Made by a program: the position numbers and the translations under genes
DNA from: Flavobacterium difficile
GTDB lineage: Bacteria > Bacteroidota > Bacteroidia > Flavobacteriales > Flavobacteriaceae
DNA: 64,000 nucleotides
Direction: 5' to 3'
Assembly (NCBI RefSeq): GCF_011392115.1
Contig: NZ_JAAJBT010000007.1
Location: forward strand, 124,001-188,000
In this document: piece after piece, positions 23,111 to 31,686 of the stretch
How positions within the stretch are numbered: position 1 is the stretch's first letter
Layout of the letters: every line of letters starts with the position of its first letter
The notes under the pieces: model-generated
What the model saw: the letters and a program-made list of their open reading frames with translations, nothing else
Told to the model about the DNA's origin: nothing
The model's database searches: none

Positions 23111-24841
23111 ATGAAGAATTTAATTGTACTTGCTGCGGGTTTTCTGTTTTCGAACGGATTGTTGGCACAAGAAAATATAGAAACAAAACCTGCTTTTTTT
23201 GAACCTAAAATTTCTTATTTAGATTCGCTTAAAAAAACATTTAAAAATCACGAAACTAGTGCTTGTATCGACCAAAGATGGATGAAAGAGCTATCTGATG
23301 CGAGTTTATCAAACGAAATGTTTTTCGATATTGAAAACCTAAACATTGATGAAAAAGTATCCTACGATTTAGACACCGAATTACTAAAAAAACGTTTACA
23401 CAATTTAGATGTGCAGTCGCCTTTTGATATCAATTATAATCCAGCGTTAGAAAATGTTATCAAATCGTTCTTAAAAAACAGAGCTAAAAGTTTTGAAAGA
23501 CAAATGGCTATTGCTGAATATTATTTTCCACTTTTCGAAGAAAAATTATCAAAATACAATTTGCCATTAGAAATTAAATATTTAGCGATTGTAGAATCGG
23601 CTTTACAACCAAAAGCAAAATCTAAAGTCGGTGCCGGTGGTTTATGGCAATTTATGCCAGCTACTGGAAAACAATATAAATTAGACATCACAACGTATGT
23701 AGATGAACGTCATGATCCAATAAAATCAACCGAAGCAGCTTGTCATTATATGATGAACATGTATGAAATTTTTGGCGATTGGAGTTTGGTTTTAGCATCA
23801 TACAATTGCGGACCAGGAAATGTTTCGAAAGCGATTAGACGATCTGGCGGAAAAACCGATTATTGGGAAATTAGAAAATATTTACCACAAGAAACAGCCA
23901 ATTATTTACCAGCATTTTTAGCTACAATGTACATATACGAGTTCAAAAAAGAACACGGTTTAGTGCCTCACAAAGCAGAAATGAAGTATGCGGAAACGGA
24001 TACTGTAATGGTAAAACATGCTATGACTTTCAAACAGTTATCAGATTTATTAGACATTTCTGAAGAACAATTAGAATATTTGAATCCAATTTACAAATCG
24101 AAATACATTCCTTCCATTGGTAACGAACATTTCTACTTGCGTTTACCTAAAAGTAAAATTGGGATTTTTGTTTCCAATGAAGAAAAAATTTATGGCTATT
24201 TAGCGTATCTAGAACAAGAGAAAATTAGAAATATGGAATTGGCTCAACTAAGAAAGCGAGACAGTATTGCTAAAAAAGATTCTATTGCTTTAGCCTCTGC
24301 TTCTACTGTAAATTTCAAAAATAATGACACTATAGAATTCGAAGAAGTGATAAAAAAACGCACCAAAGAAGTAGTGTCCAAAAATTATCATAAAGTCAAA
24401 TCTGGTGAATCGTTAGGTGTAATTGCAGAAAAACACAATGTTTCTATTACAGACTTAAGAAAATGGAACAACATCAAAGGAAGTACTATCAATGCGGGAC
24501 AAAGTTTGGTGATACAGACCACTAAAAAAGTCACGGTTAATGAAGTGGTTAAAAAACCGAAAAAGAAAACGGAACTTATAGCTCCAGAAGTAGAAAATGC
24601 GGTTGCTGAAAACACAGAACTTTCCAACACAGAACCAGTTAAAGCTAAAACAGAAAACAAATATGCTTCTGCGAAAAGCAAAATTGACATAAAAGAAGAT
24701 TATTACATTGTTCAAAAAGGCGATTCTATTTTTTCTATCACTAAAAAGTTTCCCAATTTGACGGCTGACGATTTAAAAAAGAAAAACGATTTAAAATCAG
24801 ATAACATTCAACCAGGAATGAAATTGAAAATTCAGGGTTAA
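23111..24841 (+). CDS. MltD-like lytic transglycosylase with LysM domains
   Basis: 576 residues. A signal peptide (about residues 1-19, cleaved after LLA-Q) precedes the transglycosylase SLT domain: YLAIVESALQPKAKSKVGAGG with the catalytic Glu near 164, LWQFMPATGKQY, and ASYNCGPGNVSKAI. The C-terminal half holds LysM modules: YHKVKSGESLGVIAEKHNVS near 428 and YYIVQKGDSIFSITKKF near 530, separated by a Lys/Glu-rich linker; a further degenerate LysM-like stretch lies near 300. It cleaves peptidoglycan glycan strands in the periplasm to form 1,6-anhydro ends, with LysM for substrate binding. Monocistronic. Confidence 0.92.
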   Translation: MKNLIVLAAGFLFSNGLLAQENIETKPAFFEPKISYLDSLKKTFKNHETSACIDQRWMKELSDASLSNEMFFDIENLNIDEKVSYDLDTELLKKRLHNLDVQSPFDINYNPALENVIKSFLKNRAKSFERQMAIAEYYFPLFEEKLSKYNLPLEIKYLAIVESALQPKAKSKVGAGGLWQFMPATGKQYKLDITTYVDERHDPIKSTEAACHYMMNMYEIFGDWSLVLASYNCGPGNVSKAIRRSGGKTDYWEIRKYLPQETANYLPAFLATMYIYEFKKEHGLVPHKAEMKYAETDTVMVKHAMTFKQLSDLLDISEEQLEYLNPIYKSKYIPSIGNEHFYLRLPKSKIGIFVSNEEKIYGYLAYLEQEKIRNMELAQLRKRDSIAKKDSIALASASTVNFKNNDTIEFEEVIKKRTKEVVSKNYHKVKSGESLGVIAEKHNVSITDLRKWNNIKGSTINAGQSLVIQTTKKVTVNEVVKKPKKKTELIAPEVENAVAENTELSNTEPVKAKTENKYASAKSKIDIKEDYYIVQKGDSIFSITKKFPNLTADDLKKKNDLKSDNIQPGMKLKIQG

Positions 24842-24860
24842 CCTTAAAATAAAAGTTCTT

Positions 24861-24900
24861 AAAAACCGCAATATTCTCATCGATATTGTGGTTTTTTATT
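24861..24900 (+). terminator. Terminator after the lytic transglycosylase gene
   Basis: Stem AACCGCAATAT / ATATTGTGGTT (one G-U) and a T6 tail. Confidence 0.85.
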
Positions 24901-24928
24901 TTAATTTAGCCACATTAAAATCTCCCAA

Positions 24929-25906
24929 TTGAAAAAAATAATTCTTTTCCTTTTCACTTTCAGCTTAGTTTCTTGTTTTAATAACGAACAAGAGAAAAAA
25001 GAGGTTATAGCTAAAAACCCCTATTTGAATCAGAATTCCGTAACGGTTTTCATTCCGATTTCCCTTTGGAACGGAAAAGTGGGTGATAAAATTAGAGAAA
25101 AATTCGCGGCTCCAGTTGTTGGTTTACACGATTCGGAAGCCGTTTTTACTTTACAACCCATTCATACGAATTATTTTCCTGCAAAGGCAAAAGTTTCAAG
25201 AAATATTTTAATTGTTTCTCCGAGTTTTAAATCGCAAACTTCGCATGTAAAAAACAAATATGCGCCCAATCAGCACATTTATTCGCTTCAAGGAAAAAAC
25301 GAAGCAATTTTATTGGAACAACTGCAATTAGCTTCTAAAGAAATTATGAATACGTTTTATAATTCGGAACTTAATTTCCTTTTAGCCAAGCATAAAGTTA
25401 ACAAAAAGTTACACCAAAAAATTAAGAAAAAGTTTTTAGTTGATGTTCAAATTCCAGCCGAGTATCATAAAGGCTTAGAAGGAGATAATTTTTTGTGGTT
25501 ACGAAAAGATGTTGGTTCAGGTAATAATAATTTACTGATTTACACGGCAAGTTTTTCGGCAATATATAACAAGAATGTAGTAGTTACTAATAGTTTGTTT
25601 ATCAGAAATCAGGTTTCTAAAAAGTATGTTTTAGGGAAAACAAAAGGAAGTTATATGATTACAGAGCAAGCCTATTATCCTAGCTTTCATACTACAGAAA
25701 TTCAAAATAATTTAGCTTATGAAATGCGAGGAAGTTGGGAATTTCACAAAGATTTTATGACCGGACCCTATATAAATTTTGCCATTAGAGACAACAAACG
25801 AAAAAGATTTATTATTATTGATGGTTTTGCATTCAACCCAATTCACAATAAAAAAGACTTATTATTTGAAATGGAAGCGATAATTAAATCTACTAAAATT
25901 TTATAA
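24929..25906 (+). CDS. DUF4837-family lipoprotein
   Basis: 325 residues from TTG 24929; this start gives an intact lipoprotein signal (MKKIILFLFTFSLVSC, Cys 16) and there is no in-frame ATG nearby. The mature part has mixed alpha/beta character with conserved-looking blocks (NILIVSPSF, VGSGNNNLLIYTASF, MRGSWEFHKDFMTGPYINFA). I assign DUF4837, a Bacteroidota family of unknown function. The next gene begins one base after its stop codon, so the two form a unit with the acetyltransferase. No enzyme motif can be identified. Confidence 0.72.
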   Translation: MKKIILFLFTFSLVSCFNNEQEKKEVIAKNPYLNQNSVTVFIPISLWNGKVGDKIREKFAAPVVGLHDSEAVFTLQPIHTNYFPAKAKVSRNILIVSPSFKSQTSHVKNKYAPNQHIYSLQGKNEAILLEQLQLASKEIMNTFYNSELNFLLAKHKVNKKLHQKIKKKFLVDVQIPAEYHKGLEGDNFLWLRKDVGSGNNNLLIYTASFSAIYNKNVVVTNSLFIRNQVSKKYVLGKTKGSYMITEQAYYPSFHTTEIQNNLAYEMRGSWEFHKDFMTGPYINFAIRDNKRKRFIIIDGFAFNPIHNKKDLLFEMEAIIKSTKIL

Positions 25907-26350
25907 ATGATACAATTTAAAATAAAGCCGTTTAACGAGCTTTCTACAACAGAACTATACGAAATACTACAACTGCGTTCAGAAGTCTTTGTAGTGGAGC
26001 AAAATTGCGTGTATCAAGACATTGATGGTAAAGATGAAAAAGCTTTTCATGTTTTAGGATATCACGATGGGGTTTTAGCTGCTTATTCTCGACTTTTTAA
26101 ACCAAAAGAATATTTTAACGACAGTTCTATAGGTCGTGTAATTGTTAAGGCAATACATCGAGATAAAAAATTTGGACACGATTTGATGCATGCTTCTATT
26201 CAAGCCATAAAAGACTTGTATGCTGCAACTAACATTACCATTTCTGCACAATTGTATTTGCAAAAATTTTATGAAAGTCATGGTTTTGTTACTGTTGGCG
26301 AAAGTTATTTAGAAGACGACATTCCGCATATTGAAATGAGGAAAGTGTAG
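25907..26350 (+). CDS. ElaA-like GNAT N-acetyltransferase
   Basis: 147 residues. The N-terminal LYEILQLRSEVFVVEQNCVYQDIDGKD block (residues about 17-43, cited in part) is the hallmark of the ElaA branch of GNAT proteins, and GRVIVKAIHRDKKFGHDLM holds the acetyl-CoA-binding motif A region. Substrate unknown. The ATG directly abuts the stop of the DUF4837 gene, so it is translated from the same message. Normal family length. Confidence 0.88.
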   Translation: MIQFKIKPFNELSTTELYEILQLRSEVFVVEQNCVYQDIDGKDEKAFHVLGYHDGVLAAYSRLFKPKEYFNDSSIGRVIVKAIHRDKKFGHDLMHASIQAIKDLYAATNITISAQLYLQKFYESHGFVTVGESYLEDDIPHIEMRKV

Positions 26351-26361
26351 TTTTGGTTCAC

Positions 26362-26399
26362 AAAAAACCCTATCAAGTTTTGTTTTGATAGGGTTTTTT
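26362..26399. terminator. Bidirectional terminator, acetyltransferase / OmpA-like gene
   Basis: Nearly perfect stem AAAAAACCCTATCAA / TTGATAGGGTTTTTT, usable from both strands. Confidence 0.9.
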
Positions 26400-26419
26400 G
26401 TTTTTGAATTATTCTAACA

Positions 26420-27241
26420 TCAAATCTTCGTAACTACTAATTCGACTCTTCGGTCGTATTCTGAGCCTTTACCTAAAGGTTGTGTGTTGCCATAACCTTT
26501 GAAGGTTAATCGAGCTTTACTAATGCCGCGTGTTTGTAAATATTTGTACACTCTTTCCGCTCGGTTTTTAGATAGTTCTCTTTTTTTGGTATCTTTATCA
26601 ATAGCTTCTTTATGAAACGTTGGCGTACAACACACATGGCCTTGAATTTCAACGTTTAGTGTTGGATATCTTTTTAAAAGAATGGTTATTTTTTCTAATT
26701 CTTTTTTGGCACTTTCTTTCAGTTTGCTACTTCCGGCATCAAAAAGTAATTTATCTAAGTACACGCGGTCGCCAACTTGAGCGTTTTTTCGAATAGTAGA
26801 ATAGAGCCCTGGAATATTTAATTCTTCGACAACAAAAGGTTTAAAATTTAAAACGACATCTACTCGACGGTTTTTAGAACGTGCTTCTGGAACATTTTCT
26901 TCCAAATCTTCATCGATCATTACTTTTCCTTTTCCTTCAATTTTTACAATAATTTTGTATTTCACGCCTTTTTTCACCAACATATTCTTCACACTATTGG
27001 CTCTGTCTTGCGATAATTTATAGTTATAATCGACTTTTCCAACATCATCACAATATCCAAAAATGGAAACACTTTCTAAACGGGTGGTGTCAATTAAACT
27101 TAAAAAATGTACAACTGCATCCGATTGTAATTGTTTAATTTCTCTTACATCTGTTTCAAAATAAATAGAATGTACCGTTTGTTCTTGAGAAAAACCAATT
27201 CCAGTAGCAAATAAAAGCAAGGCTAATACAAATTTTTTCAT
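26420..27241 (-). CDS. Protein with two OmpA-like peptidoglycan-binding domains
   Basis: 273 residues with a signal peptide (about 1-18, GIGFSQ). Two OmpA/MotB-type domains follow in tandem. The first (about 25-135) has SIFGYCDDVGKVDYNYKLSQDRA; the second (about 165-273) has IQGHVCCTPTF, LSKNRAERVYKYLQTRGI and FKGYGNTQPLGKGSEYDRRVEL. The second domain lacks the usual GHTD motif, having a Cys-Cys pair at the equivalent place. Predicted to sit in the periplasm or outer membrane and bind peptidoglycan. Downstream of the S41 peptidase on the same strand, 97 bases away; possibly co-transcribed. Confidence 0.85.
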   Translation of the reverse strand: MKKFVLALLLFATGIGFSQEQTVHSIYFETDVREIKQLQSDAVVHFLSLIDTTRLESVSIFGYCDDVGKVDYNYKLSQDRANSVKNMLVKKGVKYKIIVKIEGKGKVMIDEDLEENVPEARSKNRRVDVVLNFKPFVVEELNIPGLYSTIRKNAQVGDRVYLDKLLFDAGSSKLKESAKKELEKITILLKRYPTLNVEIQGHVCCTPTFHKEAIDKDTKKRELSKNRAERVYKYLQTRGISKARLTFKGYGNTQPLGKGSEYDRRVELVVTKI

Positions 27242-27337
27242 AGATGTAGAAATTATTTTTTAGTGGTCAGATATGCAATCGCTTTTTTATTTAGTTGCGT
27301 TTGCAAAAGCAAAGTTTTTATGGTTAGCGATGTCATC

Positions 27338-28972
27338 TTATTTCTTTAAAATTTTGTTGTATTCTGTTGTATTATTTAAAATTTGTTGTGCTTTAATAAC
27401 ATCAGAATATTTGGAAGATACATAGTCGTAAAAAGCAGTTTTATATCCGTATCTTAAAAGTAATTCTTGTAAAAGTAGGCGTTTAATTTCTTCTTTATTC
27501 TTATCCAGTTCTTTGTCTTTTGTTTTTTCAATAGCGGCTTCTAATTGCTTTATTTCTACACTTAAGTCGGCATCAATTTTATCTTTTTTCGCGGCTTCTA
27601 AAAGGTTTTTTAAAGACTTGTCGATATTAGTGTTGATTTCAACCTTTTCTTTCTTTAAATACGCTTTAAATTCGTTGTATTCGGCATCTGATATGTTAGT
27701 GACACTTTTTGCATTCGGATTTCTGTAAAATAGAATAGTAGCAAATTCGAAAACAGCATCAGAATTGGCAATACTTAAACTGATGGCACTTTTTTTCATG
27801 TCGGCAATTTCCACATCTGGTAAAACGCCACCACCATCATAAACCGTTCTTCCACCTTTTGTTTTAAAAGCGTTAAATTCTTTTTCCGATGTTTTTATGG
27901 CCTTACCATTAGCATCTTTCTTGCTGTAATCTGTAGCTTGAATACATCTTCCTGAAGGCGTGTAATATTTCGAGATTGTGACTTTTACTTGGGTTCCGTA
28001 AGTTAAATTAAACGGACGTTGCACCAAACCTTTTCCAAAACTTCTGTTACCCACAATTACCGCTCTATCTAAATCTTGCAATGCACCAGAAACAATTTCA
28101 GATGCAGAAGCACTTCTGTCATTTACAATAATGGCTAAAGGAATTTCTGTGTCAACTGGTTCGTTTTTAGTTTTGTAAATATGATTGTGTATTTTGTTTT
28201 GCGATTTTGTAGTAGTGATAATTTCATCTTTAGGCACAAATAAATTACAAATATTTACTGCTTCATGTAATAAACCACCTGGGTTGTCTCTTAAATCTAA
28301 AATAATTTTTGTAGCGCCTTGTTCTTTAAGCGTTAATAAAGCAGCTTTAGTTTCTGCTGAGGCTTTCTCGTTAAATTTTTGAAGTACGATATAACCCGTT
28401 TTATCATTTAATAATTTAAAATAAGGAACGGCTTTTATTTCAACTTCATCTAAAATAATTTGTCCTTTTTTTTCAATTCCTTGACGGAAATAAACAATAT
28501 CAATTTTAGTGTTTTTTGTACCTTTTAATAATTGCGAAGCGTCATCTTTGAAGTCTTTTAAAACTACATCTCCAATTTGAGTGATGATGTCACCAGCTTT
28601 AAAACCAGCCTTATCAGCGGGCATGTTTTGATAGACTTCTTTGATAATGATTTTATCGTCTTTTCTGGTAATCATGGCGCCAATTCCGGTATATTCTCCA
28701 GTATTGTTAATTTTAAATTTTAATACATCTTGTTCGTCAAAATATACCGTATACGGATCTAATTCGGTAAGCATGCTTTTTATCGCCACATCCATTAAAT
28801 TACCCGGATTGGTTTCATCTACGTAATTTTGATTGACAGTTTTGTACACATTGGTAAAGATTTCAATTTGTTTGGCTAATGCGAAAAAATCATTTTGAAA
28901 ACTTACTGCGAGAAACAAAAATCCACCTAAAAGTGTTGGAATAAGTACCTTTTTTTTATTTAGAAAACCCAT
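27338..28972 (-). CDS. C-terminal processing peptidase (S41 family, PDZ)
   Basis: 544 residues from ATG 28972, giving MGFLNKKKVLIPTLLGG, a signal/anchor sequence; an upstream in-frame ATG at 29011 would add 13 residues. A PDZ domain (GEYTGIGAMITRKDDKIII to about 130) leads to the S41 core with the nucleophile Ser in DRSASASEIVSGALQD and the Lys in FGKGLVQRPF of the Ser-Lys dyad. A helical C-terminal tail of about 140 residues is typical of Bacteroidota CtpA/Prc proteins. It trims periplasmic substrates. Lies 60 bases after rnpA on the same strand and is likely co-transcribed. Confidence 0.9.
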   Translation of the reverse strand: MGFLNKKKVLIPTLLGGFLFLAVSFQNDFFALAKQIEIFTNVYKTVNQNYVDETNPGNLMDVAIKSMLTELDPYTVYFDEQDVLKFKINNTGEYTGIGAMITRKDDKIIIKEVYQNMPADKAGFKAGDIITQIGDVVLKDFKDDASQLLKGTKNTKIDIVYFRQGIEKKGQIILDEVEIKAVPYFKLLNDKTGYIVLQKFNEKASAETKAALLTLKEQGATKIILDLRDNPGGLLHEAVNICNLFVPKDEIITTTKSQNKIHNHIYKTKNEPVDTEIPLAIIVNDRSASASEIVSGALQDLDRAVIVGNRSFGKGLVQRPFNLTYGTQVKVTISKYYTPSGRCIQATDYSKKDANGKAIKTSEKEFNAFKTKGGRTVYDGGGVLPDVEIADMKKSAISLSIANSDAVFEFATILFYRNPNAKSVTNISDAEYNEFKAYLKKEKVEINTNIDKSLKNLLEAAKKDKIDADLSVEIKQLEAAIEKTKDKELDKNKEEIKRLLLQELLLRYGYKTAFYDYVSSKYSDVIKAQQILNNTTEYNKILKK

Positions 28973-29032
28973 GAGTTGTATTTTTTTTACGAATTTAATT
29001 AAAATCTTCAAAAACTAATCCAAAGTTGTGAT

Positions 29033-29407
29033 TTACTTCACAGTTTCTACAAATTTTTGGAATAATTGTTTGGTTTTTTCTTCAATTTCTTGATAGGAAA
29101 GTTTTTCTTTGGTTTGATAAAAAAACATGATGGCATAATTTTTTTGAAGGTTATCTTTAAGAAGATGCTGATTCAAACGGTAGCATTCTCTTAAAACTCT
29201 TTTAAAATAATTTCTGTCAACTGCTTTTTTAAAATATTTTTTCGAAACAGAAACCCCCATTTTTAGTTTTTCAGAATTATTTTCATCTGTATTTTCAACA
29301 TAAACCAATCGCAGCGGATATTTCGACACAGATTTCCCTTCAGAAAACAAACGGTCAATTGTTTTGTGGCTTTTTAGTTTTTCGTTTTTTGAGTAAGAAA
29401 ATTGCAT
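29033..29407 (-). CDS. rnpA: Ribonuclease P protein component
   Basis: 124 residues. The RNR motif region KKAVDRNYFKRVLRECYR (about 64-81) and N-terminal KNEKLKSHKTIDRLFSEGKS identify RnpA, the protein that supports the RNase P RNA in tRNA 5'-end maturation. The usual neighbour rpmH is not upstream; the gene instead starts its own unit, with the S41 peptidase downstream, an arrangement common in flavobacteria. The -7 box TACATTTG ends 4 bases before the ATG, suggesting a leaderless transcript. Confidence 0.94.
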   Translation of the reverse strand: MQFSYSKNEKLKSHKTIDRLFSEGKSVSKYPLRLVYVENTDENNSEKLKMGVSVSKKYFKKAVDRNYFKRVLRECYRLNQHLLKDNLQKNYAIMFFYQTKEKLSYQEIEEKTKQLFQKFVETVK

Positions 29408-29411
29408 GAGG

Positions 29412-29419
29412 CAAATGTA
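29412..29419 (-). promoter_or_regulatory. -7 element (TACATTTG) of rnpA, possibly leaderless
   Basis: Exact TAnnTTTG on the minus strand, followed by CCTC and the ATG: the same 4-base geometry as at holB. Confidence 0.55.
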
Positions 29420-29435
29420 TAAAAAATGAAACGGT

Positions 29436-29487
29436 ATAAAAAAAGAAAACCTGTCATTCTAAATTTAGTTCAGAATTTCAGGTTTTC
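29436..29487 (-). terminator. Terminator of the M13 peptidase transcript, built on a dispersed element
   Basis: On the minus strand GAAAACCTG / CAGGTTTTC with a T7 tail closes the transcript. The interior (29453-29480) is a GTCATTCT...TTCAG-type dispersed element that extends the hairpin with TTCT/AGAA pairing. Confidence 0.8.
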
Positions 29488-29551
29488 CGTTATTTTAAGA
29501 ATTTGAATCGATATCGAAACGTCGAAACAATGTAACAAATTGGTGTTTTGT

Positions 29552-31651
29552 TTACCAAATTTTCACCCTTTTTTCAGGAGCGATATACATTTTATCACCT
29601 ACTTTAATACCAAATGCTTTGTAAAAATACTCGATGTTTTGAAGCGGTACATAAGCTCTGTATTGACCTGGAGAGTGTGTATCGGTTTTTACTTGATTTT
29701 TAATAGCCTCGTCACGCATTTTACTTCTCCAAATTGTAGCCCAAGAAAGGAAGAAACGTTGTTCTGGCGTGAAACCATCAATTAAACCAGGACTACCTTT
29801 TTCTTTTAGGTAAATTTGTAATCCGTCATACGCAGCATTTACTCCACCTAAATCGCCAATATTTTCTCCTAATGTAAATTTTCCATCTACATAAATTCCA
29901 GGTAAAGGTTGTAAAGCTGAATATTGATCTGCTAAAGCGGTTCCTAACGAAGTAAATTGTTTTAAATCTTCATCACTCCACCAGTTGATCAAGTTTCCTT
30001 CTGCATTATATCTAGATCCAGAGTCGTCGAAACCATGAGAAATTTCATGACCAATTACGCCGCCAATTCCACCATAATTAACGGCTTCATCTGCTCTATA
30101 ATCATAAAATGGCGGTTGTAAAATCGCAGCAGGAAATACAATTTCATTGTTTGTTGGACTGTAGTACGCATTTACAGTTTGTGGCGACATTCCCCATTCT
30201 TCTTTATTTACTGGTTTTCCTAGTTTTGCCACATTTTCTTGGTTGCTCCATTTGCTAATGGCTAAAGCGTTTTCAAATAAAGTTCCGCCTTGTTCAGGAC
30301 TCTTAATTTGTAAGCCACTGTAATCTTTCCAAGTATCTGGATAACCAATTTTTACGCGGAATTTTTTAAGTTTTACTATGGCATTTGCTCTAGTAGCTGG
30401 CGTCATCCAAGGTAAATTATTAATTCTGTTTTCGTAGGCTTTAAAAACATTGGCAATCATAGCTTCTGCTTTTGCTTTTGCTTCTGCAGGAAATTTTTTC
30501 TCAACATATAATTTACCTAAAGCTTCTCCTAATACGCCATTAACAGTTGCTAAAGCTCTTTCTGTTGCCGGTCTTTGTTTTAAGGCACCCGATAGTGTTT
30601 TGCTGTAAAAATCCCAATCTGTTTTTTCAATTTCAGTTGTTAATTCATCTGCGTAAGAGCGTAAGAGCGTCCAGCTCATATAAGCTTTCCAATCTTCTAC
30701 TTTATTTTCTTTAAGAATGGCATCTAATTTTGCAATGTATTTTGGTTGAGAAACAATTACGGAATCTAAACTCGTAAAACCTGATTTTTCAAAATAGGTT
30801 TTCCAATTGTTTGAAGGCGCCATTTTTTGTAAATCAGCTACCGACATTGGATTATACGTTTTTCTTCTGTCACGTCTTTCTACTCGGTCTAAAGTCGGTT
30901 CAGATAAAGAAGTTTCAAATGCTAGAACTCTAGCCGCTTTTTCGGCAGCCGTTTTGGTATCCATTCCTAAATAACCAAACATTTTAGCTATGTGAAGCAC
31001 ATATTTTTCTCTTTTCTCTTTAGTATCTGGTTTATCAGACATGTAGTAATCTTTATCTGGTAAACCTAAACTTCCAGTTCCTACATATACCACATTTTTA
31101 TTACTATTTTTTGCATCAGCACCCACATAAGCCCCTACAAAACCTAAATTGGCTTCAGCTTTCACTTCTACAAGTAAATTCATTAAATCGGCACTGTTTT
31201 TTACGCCGTCAATTTTACTTAATAACGGCATGATAGGTTTTACACCTAATTTATTTCTGGTAACCGTATCTAAGATGCTTTTGTATAAATTTACAGCTTT
31301 GGCTTGGTCTGATTTTGGGTCGAGGTTTTTGTTGGCAACTGCTTCGTTTAAAATAGCCATTACGTCGTCGTCAGTGTTTTTTCTTAGTTCGTCAAAACTT
31401 CCCCATCGTGATCTATCAGCTGGAATTTCTGTATTGTCTAGCCAAGTTCCGTTAACATATCTAAAGAAATCATCGTTTGGTTTTACAGAAGTATCCATAA
31501 ATCCGGTATTTATACCATATTTTTTTGTCGTTTCTGTTTGATTTCCTGATAATCCGTCTTTTCCTGGTTGTCCGTCTTTTCCAATTGTAGAAGAGCAACT
31601 TTGAAAAATAATGACTAAGGCTAGGCCACTAAGTATTAAATTTTTTTTCAT
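29552..31651 (-). CDS. M13-family (neprilysin-like) metallopeptidase lipoprotein
   Basis: 699 residues. Lipoprotein signal (MKKNLILSGLALVIIFQSC, Cys 19) then a Gly-rich linker (KDGQPGKDGLSGN). The zinc site is GGVIGHEISHGFDD (HExxH, near residue 537), with the third ligand Glu in GENIGDLGGVNAAYDG (ExxxD, near 595); NAYYSPTNNEIVFPAAILQPP upstream is the M13 substrate-binding block (shown only in part). The C-terminus ends VKIW, near the usual M13 Cys-x-x-Trp end but without the Cys. Periplasmic or surface degradation of oligopeptides is expected. It lies 35 bases downstream of the T9SS propeller gene on the same strand. Confidence 0.93.
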   Translation of the reverse strand: MKKNLILSGLALVIIFQSCSSTIGKDGQPGKDGLSGNQTETTKKYGINTGFMDTSVKPNDDFFRYVNGTWLDNTEIPADRSRWGSFDELRKNTDDDVMAILNEAVANKNLDPKSDQAKAVNLYKSILDTVTRNKLGVKPIMPLLSKIDGVKNSADLMNLLVEVKAEANLGFVGAYVGADAKNSNKNVVYVGTGSLGLPDKDYYMSDKPDTKEKREKYVLHIAKMFGYLGMDTKTAAEKAARVLAFETSLSEPTLDRVERRDRRKTYNPMSVADLQKMAPSNNWKTYFEKSGFTSLDSVIVSQPKYIAKLDAILKENKVEDWKAYMSWTLLRSYADELTTEIEKTDWDFYSKTLSGALKQRPATERALATVNGVLGEALGKLYVEKKFPAEAKAKAEAMIANVFKAYENRINNLPWMTPATRANAIVKLKKFRVKIGYPDTWKDYSGLQIKSPEQGGTLFENALAISKWSNQENVAKLGKPVNKEEWGMSPQTVNAYYSPTNNEIVFPAAILQPPFYDYRADEAVNYGGIGGVIGHEISHGFDDSGSRYNAEGNLINWWSDEDLKQFTSLGTALADQYSALQPLPGIYVDGKFTLGENIGDLGGVNAAYDGLQIYLKEKGSPGLIDGFTPEQRFFLSWATIWRSKMRDEAIKNQVKTDTHSPGQYRAYVPLQNIEYFYKAFGIKVGDKMYIAPEKRVKIW

Positions 31652-31686
31652 AGTTAGTTTGTGTCTTTTTTTGTTTTTAATGTTGA

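Noticed and set aside
31149..31541. Open frame of 130 codons antisense to the M13 peptidase gene
   Set aside because: Lies wholly inside a well-supported gene on the other strand and its translation has no recognisable domain; treated as a shadow frame.
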